Part shown: positions 46,689 to 54,676 of the stretch, one piece after another | How the letters are laid out: each line of letters starts with the position of its first letter | How positions within the stretch are numbered: the first letter of the stretch is position 1 | From: Methanosarcina vacuolata Z-761 | Lineage (GTDB): Archaea; Halobacteriota; Methanosarcinia; Methanosarcinales; Methanosarcinaceae | DNA length: 64,000 nt | NCBI RefSeq assembly: GCF_000969905.1 | Contig: NZ_CP009520.1 | Location: 3,472,001-3,536,000, forward strand | Direction of reading: 5' to 3' | Notes under the pieces: model-generated | Told to the model about the DNA's origin: nothing | The model's database searches: none | What the model saw: only the letters and a program-made list of their open reading frames with translations | Translations under genes and position numbers: made by a program

Positions 46689-47495
46689 TTGGGAAATAAA
46701 TTGAATATCAAGACTTACATTAATACAATTCGATACTACCTGAAAACTGAAGAAACTGAAGAGTCGTCTATCCTTGAACTGGCTGATGATACTGAAACCT
46801 TTGTCAGTCCTTTTACAGGTATGCAATTTGCACTGATCCCGGCCGGCGAATTCGAGATGGGATCACCTTTAGAAGAGAAGGACAGATCAGATTCCGAGTC
46901 TCCAGTTCATAAAGTAAAAATTAATAACTCTTTTTATTTGGGTAAATCCGCTGTCACGCAAAAACAGTGGAAAAAGATAATGGGCAACAACCCTTCATAC
47001 TGCAAGGGTGAAGACCACCCTGTTGAGATGATTTCCTGGAACGAAGCTCAGGAGTTTGTCATAAAGCTGAATGAAATGGAAGGAACTGACAAATACCGCT
47101 TACCCTCAGAAGCCGAATGGGAATACGCCTGCCGCGCCGGCACACAAACAAGGTGTTTCTTTGGTGAGGATGAGGCAAAACTTGATGAATACGTCTGGCA
47201 TGCTGGAAATTCAGGAGATAAGACTCACGTAATTGGCTGCAAAAAACCAAATCCCTGGGGACTTTACGATATTAACGGAAATGTATGGGAATGGGTACAG
47301 GACGAGTGGCATGAAAATTACAACGGTGCTCCTTCGGATGGGAGTGCGTGGGAAGATGGAAGTAACTCTGGTAAGATTTCTCGTGGGTGCAGCTGGCTCT
47401 GCGAGACCGGGTTATGCCGTTCAGCGGGCCGTTTCAAGCGCAAAACTGAAAGTCGGCTTGCCAATCTCGGGTTCCGTCTGTTGAAGGAATTATAA
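46689..47495 (+). CDS. stand-alone formylglycine-generating-enzyme-like (SUMF1) protein
   Basis: This protein of about 268 residues is an FGE-sulfatase domain protein: TGMQFALIPAGEFEMGS near 42-58, YRLPSEAEWEYACRAG, NVWEWVQDEW, and the closing LANLGFRLL. C238 and C243 in SWLCETGLCRSAGR have the same spacing and place as the two copper-binding cysteines of true FGE, so it may oxidise a cysteine to formylglycine. No signal peptide is seen. TTG 46689 is chosen because AGGGAG (46675-46680) would otherwise be inside the gene. A related domain occurs fused to a caspase 1.6 kb downstream. Confidence 0.85.
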   Translation: MGNKLNIKTYINTIRYYLKTEETEESSILELADDTETFVSPFTGMQFALIPAGEFEMGSPLEEKDRSDSESPVHKVKINNSFYLGKSAVTQKQWKKIMGNNPSYCKGEDHPVEMISWNEAQEFVIKLNEMEGTDKYRLPSEAEWEYACRAGTQTRCFFGEDEAKLDEYVWHAGNSGDKTHVIGCKKPNPWGLYDINGNVWEWVQDEWHENYNGAPSDGSAWEDGSNSGKISRGCSWLCETGLCRSAGRFKRKTESRLANLGFRLLKEL

Positions 47496-47979
47496 CTTTC
47501 CTCTTTTAAGGGAATTATAACTTTCTTCTTAAGGGAATTGTGATTTTCTTCTTTAAGGGAACTATAACTTTGGCTCTTCGTCATTTCCTATGGATAAGAT
47601 GATTTTCACTTCAAGACCGTATTGTTTTTAATGAGTACAGTATGAGAATATCCACACAAAACAACGAAGAGCCGTAACTTTCTTCTTAAAGGAACTAGAC
47701 CTTCCTTCTTTTACTCAAGTAAGCTTAAACATTGAATTGTCTGTAAAATTTTCGAAGAACTTTCCCTTTTTTGCAAGCTTGTTATTTATTATTGAACAAA
47801 AATCTTAAATCATATATTCTCTAAAGAAAAACTAAGTCTTAGATTGTGGAACAGTTGGTGGTAGAATACAGCAAGTTCTCGATAAATCTAATTTCTCTAT
47901 CGTACTCACCTCTGAAGGCATTGAAATTTTTTCGGAATATTGGCAGGAGCAGTGCTGTCAGCTATATAGTTCAATTTGC
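47496..47979. other. spacer with ~30-bp repeats, a miniature element and leader
   Basis: AAGGGAATTATAACTTTCTTCTT-like units, in outline, repeat about five times at 47490-47570 and resume at 47674-47705, so the miniature element at 47572 was inserted into an existing array. The frame of the next gene stays open back to about 47838 but has no start codon. Confidence 0.6.
47572..47673. mobile_element. 102-bp miniature inverted-repeat element, copy 2
   Basis: Starts GGCTCTTCGTCATTTCCTAT and ends ACACAAAACAACGAAGAGCC. It has the same length as copy 1 (23112-23213), with the last 27 bases identical and the rest strongly similar. The flanks both read TAACTTT, either a target duplication or the surrounding repeat. 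Confidence 0.9.
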
Positions 47980-48294
47980 ATGAATATACCTGATGGCTGG
48001 ATAGAACCTTTAAAATCCGATTGTTCTGAAGGAGATAAAGCTGATCTAACAACCATTTTCAGCACACTTGCAGTTTTCGGCATAACTGGAAAGGTCTTTG
48101 CAGAGATAATTCTTGAAGCAATGAAAAACTGGCTAGAATATAGGCCAACTGCTGAAATTGAACTAAAATACCCTGACGGAAGTACGGTTAAGATTTCAAA
48201 GTTGCCTCTTAATAAATTATCTAAGTTTTTTGAAGAAAACCCGCAGCTATCAGTCTTTGAAGGTCTGAGTTATTTCATGAACTCTAATAAATAA
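47980..48294 (+). CDS. small effector-associated (EACC1-like) protein
   Basis: This 104-residue protein has one central hydrophobic helix (VFGITGKVFAEIILEAM), then WLEYRPTAEIELKYPDGSTVKISKLP in outline. This helix-then-WLxxRP-beta-hairpin layout resembles the small 'effector-associated constant component' proteins that accompany caspase or other effector genes in bacterial conflict systems. The resemblance is from pattern only. Its stop is next to the start of the caspase gene, so they are coupled. Confidence 0.55.
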   Translation: MNIPDGWIEPLKSDCSEGDKADLTTIFSTLAVFGITGKVFAEIILEAMKNWLEYRPTAEIELKYPDGSTVKISKLPLNKLSKFFEENPQLSVFEGLSYFMNSNK

Positions 48295-48310
48295 AGTGTG
48301 TGTTAGCGTC

Positions 48311-50074
48311 ATGACTGGAAAAAGAGTCGGGCTTGTTATTGGAAATAATTATCCAGATTCCGATAAAAAATTGAGGTTTGCAGTAGCTGATGCTCTCGCA
48401 ATGAAGGAGGTTCTGCTGAATAAAGATATTTGTGGGTTTGACGAAGTTATTGATCTGGTCGATCGAACAAGTAAGGAAGCTCTTGTTGAAGTCGAAAAGA
48501 TTCTTAAAAGGGTAGATAGCAATCTTGTTTTTATCTATTTTTCTGGTCATGGGAAAAAAGACTTTGAAAATGATTTATGTCTTCTATTCAATGATACAGA
48601 AGAGGACACCTTAATGGCAACCTCATTAACTTTTGATTTTATTAACAAATGCAGGCGCTATCCTTCTCGAAAATCTGTAATCATAATCCTTGACTGCTGT
48701 TACAGCGGTGCTGCCGGAACAAGGGATACTTCTGATGTGATTGAAGCCTTGAAAAAACATTCCGGTTCAGGAACAATTATTCTTACTTCAACCGGGTTGA
48801 CAGGTTCTCCTGCTGCAAGAGAAGAAAAAAAGTTCGGGCACGGAGTTTTTACTAATTATTTGATAGAAGGACTGGAGAAAGGTTACGCTGATAAAGGCAA
48901 TGGTTACATATCCATTGAGGAGTTGTACGACTACGCTTTTGAAAAGACAAAATCTGAGGGGTACCAATCTCCAAAGAAGGAAGGGAACATAGAAGGGTCG
49001 ATATTTATCGGCAGGAATCCTCAAAAGATAAGGGAAAATGAATACAATTTAAAGAAAAGTAAACTTCTAAGTGAATATATTAGAACACTTCACCCCCTCA
49101 TACTAAATGAATCTCTTACAGTCTTGAGAAAAGCCTATGATGTGCCTCCTTCTCTTGAGTCGGTTGAAGAAACTATGTACGATCTGCTTAATTCACTATT
49201 GAAAAGTGAGCTTCAACCTGATAATTATAGCGATGCAGTACAGCATCTTAAGGGAATAAGTACAGGTTCTGATAGCTCTCAAAATATGAACAACGTTGGT
49301 AAATCGAATACTGCCGTTTCAATAAGTGAAAATAAAGAGCCTCCTGTGAACTCTGAAGAACCTAATATTCCCAAAACCTTCACCAGCCCTTCTACAGGTA
49401 TGGAATTCGTACTGATCCCAGCAGGTGAGTTCATGATGGGGTCGCATTCTCTCGAAAAGGGTAGGTTTGATGATGAAGATCCAGCTCACAAAGTAACAAT
49501 TGGATATTCCTTTTATATGGGTAAATATCCAGTTACTCAAAAACAGTGGAAAAAAGTTATGGGTGATAATCCTTCAACCTTTAAAGGTGAAAGTCGGCCT
49601 GTGGAAAGCATCTTTTGGGAAGATGTTCAAGAATTTATTAAAAAATTGAATAAAAATGAAGGTGCTAGTAAATATCGTTTACCATCGGAAGCTGAATGGG
49701 AGTATTGCTGCAGAGCCAGTACACAAACAAGGTATTTTTTTGGTGACAATGAGTCAAAGCTTGATGAATATGCGTGGTATGATGATAACTCAGGTTCTGA
49801 GACTCATCCAGTTGGTCAGAAAAAATCTAATAAGTGGGGTCTTTATGATATTGTTGGGAATGTTTGGGAATGGGTTCAAGATAAATGGCATCACAACTAC
49901 CTCGTTACTCCTTCTGATGGTAGTGCATGGGAAGATGACTATAGCTCCTCACATGTAGTCCGGGGTGGCAGTTGGAGCTACCCTGCCAGACGCTGCCGTT
50001 CGGCAGATCGCCGCAGGAACTTACCTGAGAGCTGTAAGAGCGACATAGGCTTTCGTCTCTTGAAGAAACTGTAA
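48311..50074 (+). CDS. caspase (peptidase C14) fused to an FGE-like domain
   Basis: This 587-residue protein has an N-terminal caspase domain (1-230) with catalytic H80 in YFSGHG and C130 in LDCCYSGA. A helical linker of about 100 residues (240-330) could be an effector-associated domain. A C-terminal FGE-sulfatase domain spans 355-587. In the FGE part the first copper cysteine is replaced (GGSWSYPARRCRSADR: Y557 and C562), so it probably binds rather than catalyses. The protease should be held inactive until the C-terminal part or a partner senses a signal. ATG 48311 is used; GTG 48296, one base after the upstream stop, is also in frame. Confidence 0.88.
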   Translation: MTGKRVGLVIGNNYPDSDKKLRFAVADALAMKEVLLNKDICGFDEVIDLVDRTSKEALVEVEKILKRVDSNLVFIYFSGHGKKDFENDLCLLFNDTEEDTLMATSLTFDFINKCRRYPSRKSVIIILDCCYSGAAGTRDTSDVIEALKKHSGSGTIILTSTGLTGSPAAREEKKFGHGVFTNYLIEGLEKGYADKGNGYISIEELYDYAFEKTKSEGYQSPKKEGNIEGSIFIGRNPQKIRENEYNLKKSKLLSEYIRTLHPLILNESLTVLRKAYDVPPSLESVEETMYDLLNSLLKSELQPDNYSDAVQHLKGISTGSDSSQNMNNVGKSNTAVSISENKEPPVNSEEPNIPKTFTSPSTGMEFVLIPAGEFMMGSHSLEKGRFDDEDPAHKVTIGYSFYMGKYPVTQKQWKKVMGDNPSTFKGESRPVESIFWEDVQEFIKKLNKNEGASKYRLPSEAEWEYCCRASTQTRYFFGDNESKLDEYAWYDDNSGSETHPVGQKKSNKWGLYDIVGNVWEWVQDKWHHNYLVTPSDGSAWEDDYSSSHVVRGGSWSYPARRCRSADRRRNLPESCKSDIGFRLLKKL

Positions 50075-50258
50075 CCACCTTCTCCATTATCCCTTTACAA
50101 CTAACGCCCTGACGATCCAAATTTTATTTATAAAGCTAAGTTCGAGCTCGAAGCGTGCGAAGCCGCCGAGCCTGAGTGCTGAGCCGCTTCACTTTACATC
50201 TAATTTCACTAAATTCTTCAGTAATGCTTATACCAAAAGCCTCTATTATATCCACTTC

Positions 50259-52688
50259 ATGAAACAGGATATGTCAAGCGCCGACGTTGCTGCAGTTGTT
50301 GCCGAGCTGTCAGGAGGTCCCAAATCCATTATTGATGCGAAAATCGGGAAGATCTATCAGCCCACGAATGAGGAAATTCGCATCAACCTTTACGTTTTTC
50401 ACCAGGGCAGGGACAACCTGGTTATTGAGGCTGGGAAGCGCATTCATCTAAGCAAATACCTCAGGGCAAGCCCAACGCTTCCCCAGGCTTTTCCGATGCT
50501 GCTTAGAAAATACCTGATGGGAGGCAGGATTACATCTGTTGAGCAGCATGAGTTTGACAGGATAGTGAAAATCGGAATTGAAAGAGCTGGAGTCCATAAT
50601 ACTCTTATTGTGGAACTTTTCGCCCCGGGGAACATACTTATTGTCGATTCGGAAAACAGGATTATTCTGCCTATGAATCCTGTAACCATGAAGGATAGGC
50701 GTCTGAGGAGTGGAGAAATTTACGAACTGCCTGAGGCACAGATAAGTCCTCTCAAGGTTAAGGTTTCTGACCTTATGAAGGAGTTTTCCACGTCTTCGGC
50801 TGATATCGTCAGGACGGTTGCCACAAGGTTCAATCTGGGAGGAGTTCTGGCAGAAGAAGTCTGTGCCAGGGCAGGAATTGACAAAGCGAAGCCTTCAAAG
50901 GAAGCAACTGAAGAAGATGCATCCAGGCTCTGCAATGCAATGCACGATCTCTTTTCTCCGCTTTTGAGGGTAGGAACCGGAGATAAAGAACTCGAAGAAG
51001 CTGAAGCCGAGACTGAACTTAAATCAGAGATAGAGCCTAAGCCAGAAACTGAACTTAAATCAGAAATCGAGTCTAAACCAGAAACCGAACTTAAATCAGA
51101 GATCGAGTTCAAACCAGAAACCGAACTTAAACCTGAAGCCGGAGTTGAAAGTGAGGCTCCCAAGCTCAGGCCTCAGCATGTGAAAAAGGAAATCAATGGA
51201 AAGCTGGAAACTTTCGATGTGCTTCCTTTTGACCTTATTCGCTATTCAGGATTTGAAAAAGAGTATTTTGATTCTTTTAACACGGCACTTGATGAATTTT
51301 TTGGAAAAAAGGCGCTTGAGCAGGTCGAAGAAGTAAAGGCAGCTCAGAAAAAGGAAAAAACCCTTGGCGTTTATGAACGGCGGCTTCTTCAGCAGGAAGG
51401 GAGCCTTACAAAGTTCGAAAAAGAAATCGAGAAAAATAATACTCTTGCCGAGACTGTCTACGCAAACTACCAGGTTATTGAAGAGCTTCTTTCCGTGCTC
51501 AACAGCGCAAGGTCAAAGGGGTACTCCTGGGACGAGATCCGCTCCATTCTGAAGCATGCTAAAAAGACCGTGCCTTCTGCGCAGAAAATCACAAATATTG
51601 ACCCAAGAACCGGGACTATAGCTGTGAACCTTGACGGGAAGAGTATTAGTGTTGACATCCGCAAGACAGTGCCGCAGAATGCTCAGGAGTATTATGAAAA
51701 GGTCAAGAAATTTAGTAAGAAAAGAGATGGAGCTCTCAAAGCTATCGAAGATACCAGGATGGCTATCGAGAAAAAGGCTGTGGCAAAGGCTGCAAAGGCA
51801 GGACGGAAGCTCCAGGCGTCCAGGAAAAAGCACTGGTATGACAGGTTCAGGTGGTTTGTGTCCTCGGACGGCTTCTTTGTTGTGGGAGGCAGGGATGCAG
51901 ATACCAACGAAGATATTTTTAAGAAATACCTGGAAAAGAGAGACCTTGTCTTCCATACCCAGACTCCGGGTGCTCCTCTCACAGTTATCAAGACCGGCGG
52001 GGAAGAGGTTCCTGAATCTACCTTACAGGAAGCGGCACAGTTTGCTGTATCTTATTCCAGCCTCTGGAAAGCAGGGCATTTCAGTGGAGATTGCTACTGG
52101 GTTAAAGCCGAACAGGTCAGTAAAACTCCAGAATCAGGAGAATATGTGAAAAAAGGAGCTTTTATCATCCGTGGGGAGCGCAATTACTTTAAGGACATTC
52201 CTCTCGGCGTTGCAGTCGGGCTTGAACTCAAAGGCGAGACGAGGGTTATAGGTGGACCTGTTTCTGCTGTCAGAAAACATGGGGATTATATCCTCGAAAT
52301 TGTCCCTGGGGCTTTTAACCAGAATGATATCTCTAAAAAGATCTACAGGATTTATGCCGATGAACTCAATGATCCCCGTTTTGTGAAGCAGATTGCCTCT
52401 CCTGACCAGATCGCTATGATGGTCCCGCCCGGAGAATCGGACTTAAAGAGCCAGAAGCCGAAAAGGAAGGGAGAAAGGATCGAGGGGGAAGGCGAGGAAC
52501 ATGAGGATTCGGAAGTTGAGGACGGACCCGAAGATAACGAAGAAGAACTTGAAAAGGAATTCGGAAAAAACTTTGGAAAGGGAACTGAAGACGAATCCAG
52601 GGAACAACTCGCCAACGAAGACACAGAAACGAAAACCGGGGAAGGAATGGAAGAGGAAATTGAAATGCATGGAGTGAAAAAGGCATGA
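50259..52688 (+). CDS. rqcH: NFACT-family ribosome quality-control protein RqcH
   Basis: This 809-residue protein is the archaeal RqcH/Rqc2/Tae2 homologue. The NFACT-N domain (1-230, with the DR pair in HEFDRIVKIG) is followed by coiled coils, and the NFACT-R domain (about 525-640: HWYDRFRWFVSSDGFFVVGGRDA in outline). An acidic C-terminus follows. It binds stalled large subunits and recruits tRNA for C-terminal tailing. Residues near 250-295 contain 3.5 copies of a 12-residue repeat (ETELKSEIEPKP) from a 36-base DNA repeat at 51009-51150. Its end overlaps pelota by four bases. Confidence 0.93.
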   Translation: MKQDMSSADVAAVVAELSGGPKSIIDAKIGKIYQPTNEEIRINLYVFHQGRDNLVIEAGKRIHLSKYLRASPTLPQAFPMLLRKYLMGGRITSVEQHEFDRIVKIGIERAGVHNTLIVELFAPGNILIVDSENRIILPMNPVTMKDRRLRSGEIYELPEAQISPLKVKVSDLMKEFSTSSADIVRTVATRFNLGGVLAEEVCARAGIDKAKPSKEATEEDASRLCNAMHDLFSPLLRVGTGDKELEEAEAETELKSEIEPKPETELKSEIESKPETELKSEIEFKPETELKPEAGVESEAPKLRPQHVKKEINGKLETFDVLPFDLIRYSGFEKEYFDSFNTALDEFFGKKALEQVEEVKAAQKKEKTLGVYERRLLQQEGSLTKFEKEIEKNNTLAETVYANYQVIEELLSVLNSARSKGYSWDEIRSILKHAKKTVPSAQKITNIDPRTGTIAVNLDGKSISVDIRKTVPQNAQEYYEKVKKFSKKRDGALKAIEDTRMAIEKKAVAKAAKAGRKLQASRKKHWYDRFRWFVSSDGFFVVGGRDADTNEDIFKKYLEKRDLVFHTQTPGAPLTVIKTGGEEVPESTLQEAAQFAVSYSSLWKAGHFSGDCYWVKAEQVSKTPESGEYVKKGAFIIRGERNYFKDIPLGVAVGLELKGETRVIGGPVSAVRKHGDYILEIVPGAFNQNDISKKIYRIYADELNDPRFVKQIASPDQIAMMVPPGESDLKSQKPKRKGERIEGEGEEHEDSEVEDGPEDNEEELEKEFGKNFGKGTEDESREQLANEDTETKTGEGMEEEIEMHGVKKA
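51009..51150. repeat. 36-bp in-frame repeat inside rqcH
   Basis: Three full copies and a partial fourth of a 36-base unit encode ETELKSEIE(P/S/F)KP. The array lengthens an acidic linker between the NFACT-N and coiled-coil parts. Confidence 0.9.
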
Positions 52689-53737
52689 GAGTTACAAACC
52701 GTTCCCTTAAGGGAAGGGAAGGGGAGATTGCAGTAACAGCCGAAACCCTCGATGACCTCTGGCACCTAAAATATATAATCGAAAAGGGGGACCTGGTCTT
52801 TGCGGTTACCAAACGGAAAGCCGATTCGGCAAGTGACAAAATCCGCCCTGAAAAGGTTGAGAAGGTAAAGGTCAGGCTTGGGATCAGGATTGACGATATC
52901 GAGTTTCACAAGTTTGCGAACCGTCTCAGGGTTCATGGGATGATAGAGCGTGGAATGGATGTGGGTTCTTATCATACTCTCAATGTCGAGATCGGAACCA
53001 ATCTTTCTATCATCAAGGAACACTGGAAGAATGACCAGCTCCAGCGTATCCAGGATGCTGAAGAAGCTTCGAAGCGCCCTAAAGTCGTTATAGTCGCAAT
53101 AGAAGAAGGTGATGCCGATATTGGCTTTGTGCATCACTACGGAATAGAGATCTATTCTCATATCCGGCAGTCCTCTGGTAAACGAGAAACTGGCTTGAGG
53201 AACGAGTTTTTCAGAGAAGTTGTAGAACAGCTAAGGCATGCTGTTCCAGAGGAAGCATCAATAGTTATTGCCGGACCCGGGTTTACTAAAGAGGATTTCA
53301 TAAAATATTTTCAGGAAACCGAACCTGCTATGGCCTCAAAAGCCCTGATTGAAGATACTTCCATGATAGGAATGTCCGGCTTTCAGGAAGTTCTGCGCAG
53401 AGGTGCAGTTGACCGTATTATGCAGGAATCCCGTATAGCTCGTGAATCTGCTCTGATGGAAGACCTTATCCGTGAGATCTCAATGGACGGCAAAGCTGCC
53501 TACGGCCTTGCCGATGTTAAGAACGCCCTTAATTACGGAGCTGTCGAAACTCTGCTTGTTGCCGATGAAACCCTCCGTGAAGGGCGGGAAAAAGGAGAGG
53601 ATATCGACAAACTTCTAATGGAAGTTGAACAGTCCCAGGGAAAGGTTATTGTTTTCAGTACAGACTTTGAGCCCGGAGAAAAGCTTCATAAACTGGGAGG
53701 AATCGCAGCTCTGCTTCGTTTCAAGGTGACAGGCTGA
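52685..53737 (+). CDS. pelA: pelota, ribosome-rescue factor
   Basis: This 350-residue protein is archaeal pelota (Dom34). The N-terminal domain enters the A site of stalled ribosomes (MRVTNRSLKGREGEIAVTAETLDDLWHL in outline). The central and C-terminal eRF1-like domains follow (VVIVAIEEGDADIGFV near 125; ALNYGAVETLLVADE near 285). There is no GGQ motif, as expected. It works with aABCE1 to split ribosomes. The ATG overlaps the rqcH stop, coupling rescue with nascent-chain control. The last codons lie inside a 63-bp tandem repeat. Confidence 0.96.
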   Translation: MRVTNRSLKGREGEIAVTAETLDDLWHLKYIIEKGDLVFAVTKRKADSASDKIRPEKVEKVKVRLGIRIDDIEFHKFANRLRVHGMIERGMDVGSYHTLNVEIGTNLSIIKEHWKNDQLQRIQDAEEASKRPKVVIVAIEEGDADIGFVHHYGIEIYSHIRQSSGKRETGLRNEFFREVVEQLRHAVPEEASIVIAGPGFTKEDFIKYFQETEPAMASKALIEDTSMIGMSGFQEVLRRGAVDRIMQESRIARESALMEDLIREISMDGKAAYGLADVKNALNYGAVETLLVADETLREGREKGEDIDKLLMEVEQSQGKVIVFSTDFEPGEKLHKLGGIAALLRFKVTG

Positions 53738-53930
53738 TTTTCGGTCAAGACTTTGTGTAAAAGGGTTGTAGCTCTGCTTCGTTTCAAAGTGACAGGCTGA
53801 TTTTCGGTCAAGACTTTGTGTAAAAGGGTTGCGACTCTGCTTCGTTTCAAGGTGACAGGTTGAGTTTCGGTCAAGACTTTGTGTAAAAGGGTTGCAGCTC
53901 TGCTTCGTTTTAAGGTGACAGGTTGAGTTA
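53708..53930. repeat. 63-bp tandem repeat built from the pelota 3' end
   Basis: The landmark CTCTGCTTCGTTT occurs at 53709, 53772, 53835 and 53898, exactly 63 bases apart. The first copy holds the last codons and stop of pelota (AALLRFKVTG). The three later copies repeat those codons outside the gene with a few changes. Confidence 0.96.
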
Positions 53931-54676
53931 ATCAAACGAGCCATCCAGGAGTATGGCAATTTAATTATTGAGCATGGTATTTGATAGCCTCTCTTCAATA
54001 AATAGCGATTTAGAGTTAATATGTGGCCAATAACTAAATTTTCAAGACTCATTTTAATTATTACATTCTTTTGACCCAGTGCTCTCATCGTTTCTTTCAT
54101 GTTTATAAGAGCCCTGAGTTTCTCCAACTACTGTTGAACCTATAAAATTTACAGCCCCTGTAGATCTGACAAATCTTAATACAAAGCTATTTATAATATT
54201 ACTAGGAAATAGGATTCCGTATTCCTTTAAAGGATGTTAAATAAACCTGGTATAGATGAGAATTAGTTGAATTATAAAACGGCAGAGAAGAAGCTTTCAA
54301 AACAAATTTCACACGAATCCTTGTTTGAGAGTGGCATCTTTTAACTTCTGACGAAATTTGTGGAAAATTTGAGGGTTATTCTTACAACACCAATCTACGA
54401 GTTCATCCCAAAAACGCGTTTCTTCTCAAATATTTTAGAACTACTTTCTGTGACAAGAAACTCAATTGATAGTTTACAAGCCTCATTGCCGAGGGCTGCG
54501 TTTGAGATTAAGAAAAATCAATTTAGAGTTTCGAAATGAATTAATTAGTAAAATTTATCAACTACTTAGATTTATTTGTTGTTACTTTTTAAAAAATAAA
54601 TATTACCAATACTGATATTATCGTAGATATTATGTTAAAACATATGATAACAAATAAAGAAGAGTGATAATTTCTT
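53931..54676. other. spacer before the S-layer gene, with a decayed coding remnant
   Basis: Nothing intact is seen. At about 54300-54540 on the minus strand one frame reads AALGNEACKLSIEFLVTESS and the next frame continues FWDELVDWCCKNNPQIFHKF before a stop. This looks like a gene broken by a frameshift; it could be a transposase piece but I cannot name it. Confidence 0.4.

Noticed and set aside
46689-50074. Diversity-generating retroelement, because FGE-like C-lectin domains can be variable targets
   Set aside because: No reverse transcriptase, template repeat or accessory gene is seen nearby.
53615-54127. 170-codon minus-strand frame after pelota
   Set aside because: It owes its length to the 63-base repeat and is antisense to pelota.
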